IMG/VR virus record: IMGVR_UViG_3300020156_000032
Span: 1-57,890 of that record
Length of the DNA stretch: 57,890 nucleotides
Origin: a virus
Reading direction: 5' to 3' (one strand)
The notes below the pieces were generated by a model. It was not told the origin of the DNA. It did no database searches and was given only the letters and a program-made list of their open reading frames with translations. Shown here piece by piece: positions 51,469 to 57,848 of the stretch. Within the stretch, counting starts at the first letter, position 1. Every line of letters begins with the position of its first letter. A program made the translations under genes and the position numbers.

Positions 51469-52712
51469 TATCGGACCGCTACCCCAAAACCAATCCTCCT
51501 ACAGTCCTCAAGTTGAAGTCTGTATACAACCCTGACCTCCACCTCCTTACCCACTACGAAGTAGAGAACATTACTATGGAATACCGCGATAAACTCCTGA
51601 ATGACGCAGCTAGTATCTGCCAGGAACTCACCCCTATCATACGCACTACAGTTTGCACCCCGTACATCAGCCACAACTGGCCAATATCTATCCAGCCTAG
51701 TCTAACTAAGGGTGTAAACATCATCCGTGACCTCCTCACCGCGGTTATGACCCAGGAACGTGAGATTAAGGAATTGAAGGAGACTAATAGTAAGCTCGAA
51801 CACGAAAAATCCCAACTACAGGCTGAGACTGATCGTCTTAAAGCGGGACGATTTACCAAAGACGAACTACACAACATCTGTCACAACCTCAAAGCAACTG
51901 TTCCTGTAGAGGAATTTGCTCAAGGCTGCATCAATGAAATGCAAAAGCTCTATGGAGAATGTCCTTTGGAACTTCCCAAACCTCAACCAACATCCATAGT
52001 TCCCCTCCCCCCTGGCACCCAACTACAGTCTACCTTGGACCCTCAGTTCCAGGAGGTCGTGAACTTGGGTAATGCTGATGCTCAGCACCTCCAACAGAAG
52101 GACTATTCCTACGGGTCCTCTTGGCGTAAGCGAGGAGGGGTCGGAGCCTTTATGATGTTGGCTCGTAAATGGGACCGCCTTGAGAAGATGTGCGAGGCTC
52201 ACAACTACGACATCTTCAAACCTATCAGCAAAGAGCTTAAAACTCTCCAAGTTCACGATATAGCTGAGGTGGGACATAAGATAACCCCTTCTACTCACCC
52301 CAACCCGCTCTATGCTGAGACCGACGATAACACCGTATTAGCCCAGGTCCGTGACCTCCGCCGCTACTTGTTCTTGGTGGAGAGTTGGTTGATCCTCCAG
52401 GCCAAGTCTATCAACCACCAGAACAATGGACTACAAGGCCATACCATCCCACTGTGGGTTACTGACCTTGAAGCTAGTGAGAGCTATACACCGACTCCTA
52501 TCGCAACCACCCAACAGATAGAAGCTATGGTCAAAGATCGTATGGACCCCTCCTTTGACGACCCCTACGAGGCCCACCTCAAACCCTCGCAGGACCATAC
52601 TTCCCCCAAAGAACACAACCCAGCCGAGGAGACTCAGGAACGGCTAGCAACATCTAAGAAGAAGAAACCACCACAGATCGATAAAGTCGACCTCTTCCCC
52701 CATAGTCACTAA
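51465..52712 (+). CDS. Nucleotide-modification-associated protein (DUF1599/Nmad1-like)
   Basis: 415 aa, ATGA-coupled to the previous gene. Residues 90-130 are a coiled coil. Residues 205-310 carry the DUF1599-type core: KDYSYGSSWRKRGGVGAFMMLARKWDRLE and QVRDLRRYLFLVESWL, a domain linked to modified-nucleotide synthesis and fused or adjacent to thymidylate synthases. Its biochemical role is unknown. Lys/Pro-rich tail. Confidence 0.7.
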   Translation: MISDRYPKTNPPTVLKLKSVYNPDLHLLTHYEVENITMEYRDKLLNDAASICQELTPIIRTTVCTPYISHNWPISIQPSLTKGVNIIRDLLTAVMTQEREIKELKETNSKLEHEKSQLQAETDRLKAGRFTKDELHNICHNLKATVPVEEFAQGCINEMQKLYGECPLELPKPQPTSIVPLPPGTQLQSTLDPQFQEVVNLGNADAQHLQQKDYSYGSSWRKRGGVGAFMMLARKWDRLEKMCEAHNYDIFKPISKELKTLQVHDIAEVGHKITPSTHPNPLYAETDDNTVLAQVRDLRRYLFLVESWLILQAKSINHQNNGLQGHTIPLWVTDLEASESYTPTPIATTQQIEAMVKDRMDPSFDDPYEAHLKPSQDHTSPKEHNPAEETQERLATSKKKKPPQIDKVDLFPHSH

Positions 52713-52767
52713 CCCTAATAAACTCCTAGTATCGTTACCTAGGAATACACCCTCTTTCGGATACCTT

Positions 52768-55143
52768 ATGAAATTGTCTGAATGTCCAGAGAAAATTAAA
52801 CCTTTCGTGTTCCACGGTCTACACCTGGAACCAATGGAGAAAGGTGAGGTCAAGGAAGTTCGTGGCGATTGCCCCTTCTGTGATAAAAGCAATCACTTCT
52901 TTGTCAAGGCCGAGACTGGTCAATGGCAATGTAAGCGTTGCAGTAACAGCGGCAATATCTATAGCTTCCTCCAGATGCTGTTGAATGAGAGCCTACCTTT
53001 GACCACTGACGACGACTATGAGTCCTTATCAGAGGATCGTCATGTCCCAGTATGGGTTCTCAAGGAATTTAGGGTCTGTCGTTCTATGCTCAATGGAGAG
53101 TGGTTACTCCCCACCTTCAATGAGAAGAACGCTATCTCTAACCTCTACAAATACACCGAACTCACTGACCCTGAGAGCGGTGAGACCATCACCAAACTCC
53201 TCAGTACCCCAACCTGCAAGATTGGTCTGTTCGGTACTCCCCTCCTCACTGATAAGCAGAAGCAACTCTGTATCTGTGAGGGACCGTGGGATGGTATGGC
53301 CTTGTATGGTGTGCTAGGGACTCTCAAGAAGAAGGGAGACCGTTACGTCACCTGCAAGAACGGTACACCTGGAGTCCTGCTAGAGGCACACGGAGTATTG
53401 TGTGTCCCTGGTGCTGGTACATTCCAGGAGTCTTGGCTCAACTATTTCCCTGGTCGTAACGTGGACCTCCTATTCGACAACGACCACCCACTCAAGAAAC
53501 CCGACGGTGGTATACGTCTGGTCAAGGGTCAGTGCGTTCGTCCTGGCTGGGATGGAATGACTCGTGTCGTAGCTATGGTCAACCAGACCGGGAAGCGACC
53601 TCGTCGCCTCCGCGTGTTGGCATGGGGTCAACCACCAGACGATGTTGAGCAATCCGGGGGCTACGATGGTGTATCCTCCCCAAAGAACCTGGCAGGGTAC
53701 GGTCACAATAACGACCTCCCACACGGCTATGATATTCGTGACTTGATCAAGGATAAAGGTCCTCGTGAGGTAGTGAGCTTCCTCAAGTCGGCCCCTACCA
53801 AGATCGAAATGGAGAAGCCGAGTTCTGATAGCCATACGGATATTCCCACCGTGGAGCCTATCGAACGAACTACCTTTGAGGACCTCTGTAAGGATTACGC
53901 AAGTGTACTCCACTTTAGTCCTCAATTACGAGACACCTTGTGTGTCATGTTGTCAGTCATTACTAGCACTGACCTGCTAGGAGATCAATTGTGGCTCAAG
54001 GTGATTGGTCCACCTGGGTCCGGCAAGACAACACTCGCAGAAGCCGTGTCAGTAGCTCGTGAATACTGTATGCCTAAGAGTGTTCTCACTGGGTTCCATT
54101 CAGGATACCTGGAACAGGATGGTCGGAGAGCCTCGAAGGACAACAGCTTGATTCCTGACATGAAGGGTAAGACCGTCATCGTCAAAGACGCGGACACTTT
54201 GATCCAGGCCCCTAATCGGGATAAGATCATGTCCGAGTTACGCGACATATATGACGGGACCTCTCGTTCTCATTATCGTACTGGTAAACAGAACGACTAT
54301 AGTGACATTCGTACTACATTCATCTTGTGTGGTACGGACGAGCTTCGCATGTTGAATCGTTCGTTCCTCGGTGAACGCTTCCTCGACTGTGAGATCATGA
54401 CTAAGGATCAGGACACTACGCCCTATCTACAGCGGGCTATGTCCAACACCTACAGTAAGATCACACAGGGGATGTTGGCTAACACTCCTGACAACGACGA
54501 TAACGAGGTCCGCGAGGATTCGTCCGAGGGGCTGTTCCTCCAGCAAGTTACTTATGGATTCTTGAAACACCTCAAGGAGTCATTACCTCAGTTACGTCCT
54601 CCTATCCTCCCCAAAGAAGTGGAGGGCACACTCGGTGCCTTGGCTACGTTCCTAGCATACATGAGGGCTCGTGTTCGTCGTGATGGATACGACCTCGCAT
54701 ATCGTCCTAGGGCTGAGCTTCCTACTCGTATTGCGAGTCAGTTAGTGAAGCTGGCTGTATGTATTGCTATCGTCTTGGGTAAGGAGACTATTGACGATGA
54801 GGTCCTACGCATTGTTCGTGATCGTGTACTAGACACATCAGTTGGATTCCAACTGGATGTTGCTAAGGCACTCATCGACAAAGAGGAAGGTTTGAGTGTT
54901 CGCCAGATTTGTGTGGCTGTCAATCTCCCTGAGACAAATGTACGTCGTTTGTTAAACGATTTACAGGAGTTCAATATCGTGGAGCGTTACCAAAAGTCAA
55001 ACAAGTCTGGTCAACGTGGTCGTGATATGCACCTATGGGTTCTCACTGAGGGACTAAGCGAAATCTATAAAGCTGCGTTCCTTGATCAGAAGCCTGTGCA
55101 GAAGTCAAAGCCAAAGCCTAAACCCAAGGCTCGTAAGAAATAA
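52768..55143 (+). CDS. Primase-helicase
   Basis: 791 aa. Zinc finger CPFC...CKRC (C35, C38, C55, C58), then a Toprim domain with CICEGPWDGMAL (E171) and LLFDND. The helicase/ATPase has Walker A GPPGSGKT (residues 414-421) and Walker B KTVIVKDADT. The C-terminal 120 residues include a winged HTH (LSVRQICVAVNLPETNVRRLLNDL). This couples priming and unwinding at the phage fork. No ribosome site precedes the ATG. It ends 0.73 kb before a repeat-rich origin candidate. Confidence 0.88.
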   Translation: MKLSECPEKIKPFVFHGLHLEPMEKGEVKEVRGDCPFCDKSNHFFVKAETGQWQCKRCSNSGNIYSFLQMLLNESLPLTTDDDYESLSEDRHVPVWVLKEFRVCRSMLNGEWLLPTFNEKNAISNLYKYTELTDPESGETITKLLSTPTCKIGLFGTPLLTDKQKQLCICEGPWDGMALYGVLGTLKKKGDRYVTCKNGTPGVLLEAHGVLCVPGAGTFQESWLNYFPGRNVDLLFDNDHPLKKPDGGIRLVKGQCVRPGWDGMTRVVAMVNQTGKRPRRLRVLAWGQPPDDVEQSGGYDGVSSPKNLAGYGHNNDLPHGYDIRDLIKDKGPREVVSFLKSAPTKIEMEKPSSDSHTDIPTVEPIERTTFEDLCKDYASVLHFSPQLRDTLCVMLSVITSTDLLGDQLWLKVIGPPGSGKTTLAEAVSVAREYCMPKSVLTGFHSGYLEQDGRRASKDNSLIPDMKGKTVIVKDADTLIQAPNRDKIMSELRDIYDGTSRSHYRTGKQNDYSDIRTTFILCGTDELRMLNRSFLGERFLDCEIMTKDQDTTPYLQRAMSNTYSKITQGMLANTPDNDDNEVREDSSEGLFLQQVTYGFLKHLKESLPQLRPPILPKEVEGTLGALATFLAYMRARVRRDGYDLAYRPRAELPTRIASQLVKLAVCIAIVLGKETIDDEVLRIVRDRVLDTSVGFQLDVAKALIDKEEGLSVRQICVAVNLPETNVRRLLNDLQEFNIVERYQKSNKSGQRGRDMHLWVLTEGLSEIYKAAFLDQKPVQKSKPKPKPKARKK

Positions 55144-55358
55144 GGGGTGATGGATGGAGGGAATGCTCAGCCCCTCCCGGCGTCGAGTGACACCATCACC
55201 CCTTACAAGATAAGGGGTGGAACTAGACTGTGACCTCATTGTTGTCCTACCTGCAAACCCTCGTGTTGTTCCCACGAGGGGTAGTGATGACCTCAACTAC
55301 CTTCTCGGGTTAATAGTAGTTGTTGTGAGATCATGTTCCACCCCTTTCTTTTGTTCCG
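55141..55358 (+). promoter_or_regulatory. Highly structured RNA element
   Basis: TAAGGGGTGATGG (55141) pairs perfectly with CCATCACCCCTTA (55193); part of the latter can instead pair with TAAGGGGTG (55211); AAGGGGTGGAAC (55212) pairs with GTTCCACCCCTT (55335). A CCCTCGTG/CACGAGGG hairpin lies at 55258. The first loop is rich in GGA. It lies just before a tRNA and a CsrA-like gene. Confidence 0.6.
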
Positions 55359-55390
55359 TAATAAAAACCTAAATCCTTAACTCACCATAG

Positions 55391-55458
55391 GCGGTATTGT
55401 CTGGTGACAAAGCGGGTCTTATATACCTGCCAGCCTGGTTCGATTCCAGGATACCGTA
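55391..55458 (+). tRNA. tRNA-Ile(UAU)-like with short D arm
   Basis: Acceptor GCGGTAT/ATACCGT, anticodon stem GCGGGT/ACCTGC with loop CTTATAT (anticodon UAU), T arm CCTGG-TTCGATT-CCAGG, 4-nt variable loop. The D arm is only 12 nt (TGTC TGGT GACA), total 68 nt. CCA is not encoded. It would read AUA codons. Confidence 0.75.
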
Positions 55459-55493
55459 CTACTACTACTCCCCTCCTTCCCTGGTTAATGTTG

Positions 55494-55871
55494 ATGTCAA
55501 CCCTTATACTTACTCGCCGTGTCGGTGAATCACTCGACTTCTATATTCCTCACGACCATATTGTTGATCTCTTGGTTAAGCTGTTGGATGGGCAGACACC
55601 TGAAGAGGCATTAGGCACAGTAGGTGACGTTGACCTTCAGGTACGAGTTACCTTTGCTAAGCAACCCCAAGCAGGTCGAGCCACCCTACATATAGAGGCA
55701 CCACGTTGTATCCAAATACAACGTAGTGAGATCAACAATATACACCTTGCTAAGAATCCTCCCCCTGCTAATGTACCTAAGAGTTCTGATGGTAGTGTAC
55801 ATCAAGACTTCATACCTTTGTCTAAACAAACCAGACCTCAATACGCTCGTCCCCCTAAGCGTCGTAAGTGA
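55494..55871 (+). CDS. CsrA-like protein, divergent
   Basis: 125 aa from ATG 55494 (or 55488). STLILTRRVGESLDFYIP matches the first strands of CsrA and the later VRVTFAKQPQAGRATLHIEAPRCIQIQR gives the remaining strands. A 30-residue insert (VDLLVKLLDGQTPEEALG) separates them, and the tail is Pro/Lys-rich. RNA binding is inferred. Further upstream ATGs fall within the tRNA and were rejected. Confidence 0.7.
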   Translation: MSTLILTRRVGESLDFYIPHDHIVDLLVKLLDGQTPEEALGTVGDVDLQVRVTFAKQPQAGRATLHIEAPRCIQIQRSEINNIHLAKNPPPANVPKSSDGSVHQDFIPLSKQTRPQYARPPKRRK

Positions 55872-56164
55872 GTCCTACACGATAACTCTCCCTGCCAAGT
55901 CCTACACCTTTCCTGGGAGCCCCATGAGGAGTCCTGCAAGAGAATTCTACCCAGGAGTCCTGCAAGGGAGTTCTGCAAAGGAGTCCTACAGGAGAGTTCT
56001 GATAAAGACCTCATATCGCCGAGTCCTACACCGGAGTTCTGCAAGAGACCTCAACCTTACCGAGTCCTGCAAAAGCACTCGTACTGGAGTCCTGCAAGGG
56101 AGTTCTGCAATGGAGTTCTGAAAGGGTGAGTCCTGCAAGAGTTCTGCAAGAGAGTTCTGCACGA
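55870..56164 (+). repeat. GAGTYCTGCAA direct-repeat array
   Basis: About 18 copies of GAGTCCTGCAA or GAGTTCTGCAA and close variants, irregularly spaced at 11-30 bp, all in one direction. No credible gene. Looks like iterons or a protein-binding array. Confidence 0.75.
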
Positions 56165-56203
56165 GATGTCTATAAGGGCTCGGTTAATAGTCGCCCCGTA
56201 CTC

Positions 56204-56324
56204 TTACTAAACTCTTATTAAAGTCTTACTAAACTCTTTTTAACCTCTTAAATAACTCTTAAAATACTCTTTAAGACCTCTTAAAGACCTCCTAAATAAC
56301 TCTTTAAGACCTCTTACCGACTTC
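56204..56324 (+). repeat. Eleven tandem 11-bp A+T-rich repeats
   Basis: Eleven contiguous units of exactly 11 bp, such as TTACTAAACTC, TTAAATAACTC and TTTAAGACCTC, each ending in CTC/GTC/TTC. A+T-rich and helically phased; a candidate DNA-unwinding element. Confidence 0.85.
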
Positions 56325-56343
56325 CGTACTAAGTAGTCGTAAG

Positions 56344-56431
56344 TTAGCCCCTAGTTAGCCCCTAGTTAGACCCTAGTTAGCCCCTAACCGTTGGCTAGTT
56401 AGCCCCTAGTTAGCGTCTAAGTAGCCGCTAA
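56344..56431 (+). repeat. Tandem 11-bp TTAGCCCCTAG repeats
   Basis: Eight 11-bp units beginning TTAGCCCCTAG, TTAGCCCCTAG, TTAGACCCTAG, TTAGCCCCTAA, with one diverged unit, continuing more loosely after 56431. Confidence 0.8.
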
Positions 56432-57037
56432 CCGCTAAGCCAAACCGCTATAACTTAGTTAGAGGTCAAACCTAAGTATTAAAGAGTTGCCCCCGCTTAG
56501 CCCCCGCCCAACCCCTGCCTAAACCCTAATAAACGCCTAGCCCAACAACGAGCTAAGCCCTCGCCCTAGCTAAGCTCCCCACGAGCTTGCCCCTGCCCCT
56601 TGAAAGCCTCCTAACCTAGCCCCTTCCCTGCGAGGGCAAAGCTCGTCCCCTACCCTTACCCTGCCCTTCCCCTGCCCTTCCCTTTGTCCTAGCCCCTGAT
56701 TAGCCCCTACCGTCACGCTTCCTAAGTGTCCAGCAAGTCCCCTAGCCCTACCCTAGCCCTACCCCTACCGTAACGTAACCCCTGCCCCTACTCTACTTTA
56801 GGTTTCGTCTTAGCCCCTACCCAAAAATATTTTAGGGGTAGGGCTTGTAATGTCGATGTTGCATAGTAAGATCATCGTGTCGGGCAGGGGTTCAATGCCC
56901 CGTCCCCAACAACCTGCTCTTTCTCAATTCGCACTCGCAGCAAAAACCCAAGGTAGGGGACGCCTAGCCCCTACCCTGCCCCTTAGCCTATGTCGGGCTA
57001 GGGGCAGCATTAACCCCTAGGCTAGGAGAATGTAACA
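56432..57037. other. Pyrimidine-rich non-coding region
   Basis: No gene is visible. The plus strand is dominated by CCCTAGCCCCT and CCCTGCCC-type runs with few purines. TAATAAACGCCTAG occurs at 56527. A hairpin AGCCC(C)TACCC/GGGTAGGGCT lies at 56813-56851, followed by a stretch (56852-56911) with tRNA-like GGGG-TTCAATG-CCCC and CGATG/CATCG stems that does not fold as a full tRNA. Confidence 0.55.
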
Positions 57038-57538
57038 ATGTCCACCACTACCAACGTCAAGGGTAACGTCAAGGCCAGCACTAAGGCCACTACGGGCAAG
57101 CCCGTCATTCCCGTTGTATGGTACGATGGGAAGGGCAAGCCGGAGGCCGAGCGTGACGGCGATAAGGTAGGGCTCACTACCGGGCTCCGCCTTACCCTGT
57201 TTGCCAACGAGCTGATGCGGCACCTTGCGGTAAGCGGTAGCGTAACCCTCGCCGACGGCCGTAAGGTCAATGCCCTTGACGATACGGCCCTCGATGCAAT
57301 CCTCAAAGCCGAGTTCCCGAAGCGTCCCCGGTTGCAATCGTTCGCTGCCTATCGCTCGTACTGGAACTATGGCCAGCATGGCCATAACTACATCGAGCTG
57401 GACCCTAAGACGGGCAAGGCGAAGGAAGGGCCGGACGGTAAGCCCGTCTTACTGCTCCCCAAGCTCCCCACGCCGAAGAAAGCTCGTGTCGCCCCTCCCC
57501 CTCCCCCTGCCCCTCCGGGTATGGGCAAGGGCAAGTAA
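57038..57538 (+). CDS. Hypothetical protein, paralogue of the 32090 gene
   Basis: 166 aa, ATG after aggagaatgtaaca. The core (AERDGDKVGLTTGLRLTLFANEL, LDAILKAEFPKR, AAYRSYWNYGQHGHNY) aligns with the minus-strand protein at 32090-32509. The ends are Thr/Lys-rich and Pro-rich. Codon use is more G+C-rich than most of the window. Unknown function. Confidence 0.7.
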   Translation: MSTTTNVKGNVKASTKATTGKPVIPVVWYDGKGKPEAERDGDKVGLTTGLRLTLFANELMRHLAVSGSVTLADGRKVNALDDTALDAILKAEFPKRPRLQSFAAYRSYWNYGQHGHNYIELDPKTGKAKEGPDGKPVLLLPKLPTPKKARVAPPPPPAPPGMGKGK

Positions 57539-57563
57539 GCCCCTAGCTAGTTCGTCCCATCTT

Positions 57564-57598
57564 AGCCCCCTAGCTAACCCCTAGGGGGCTTTTCCTTT
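57564..57598 (+). terminator. Rho-independent terminator, copy 1
   Basis: AGCCCCCTAG/CTAGGGGGCT, 10-bp stem with loop CTAACCC, then TTTTCCTTT. Confidence 0.85.
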
Positions 57599-57625
57599 GC
57601 CCCTACCCTAGCCCTAACCCTTATC

Positions 57626-57784
57626 ATGAACGACAATCCACCCCGCTTGGATGATTACTCCCTAGTTGAGCTTGCCGACTATATCGCTAGTGCGGTTGCG
57701 GCCGATCATGCCCTCGCTTCGCCAGAATTGGCCAAGGCATTGCATGATGCTCTAGCTACCGTAGGGCTTGCCCTAGCACGTTAA
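57626..57784 (+). CDS. Small hypothetical protein
   Basis: 52 aa, Ala/Leu-rich helix with YSLVELADYIASAVAADH. Enclosed by two near-identical terminators, so probably a separately expressed small gene. No ribosome site is obvious. Confidence 0.5.
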   Translation: MNDNPPRLDDYSLVELADYIASAVAADHALASPELAKALHDALATVGLALAR

Positions 57785-57815
57785 GCCCTCGCCCTCGCCC
57801 TCGCCCTTCCATCCT

Positions 57816-57848
57816 AGCCCCCTAGCTAACCCCTAGGGGGCTTTTTCG
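57816..57848 (+). terminator. Rho-independent terminator, copy 2
   Basis: The same 27-nt stem-loop as at 57564, followed by TTTTTCG. The duplication brackets the 52-aa gene. Confidence 0.85.

Larger units (their letters stand above)
441..54618 (+). repeat. Dispersed motif family A (ATCTCCCCCAAAGAA)
   Basis: Exact copies start at 1167, 3062, 13057, 15935, 18492, 20534, 23258, 25916, 28042, 32535, 37868 and 41879. Variants keeping CCCAAAGA or CCCAAAGG start at 441, 7103, 10446, 30154, 34222, 36348, 45238, 45871, 46873, 48154, 50281, 51355, 52599, 53673 and 54604. None was seen on the minus strand. Copies occur in genes on both strands, in all frames and in gaps. Confidence 0.85.
95..56540 (+). 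repeat. Dispersed motif family B (YAATAAAMNCCKR)
   Basis: Copies start at 95, 7218, 9152, 12839, 15453, 18659, 24238, 27642, 30812, 34827, 37693, 44741, 44844, 46600, 49225, 49791, 52715, 55359 and 56527. All are on the plus strand. Those at 12839, 15453 and 18659 directly follow a terminator and precede a gene, which would suit a promoter; others lie inside genes of either strand. Confidence 0.8.

Noticed and set aside
55726-56121. 131-aa open frame on the plus strand
   Set aside because: It only reads through the GAGTYCTGCAA array and the end of the CsrA-like gene in another frame; composition is repeat-driven.
55870-56431. CRISPR-like repeat array
   Set aside because: Repeats are 11 bp, contiguous or irregular, without unique spacers of constant length, and no cas genes are near.
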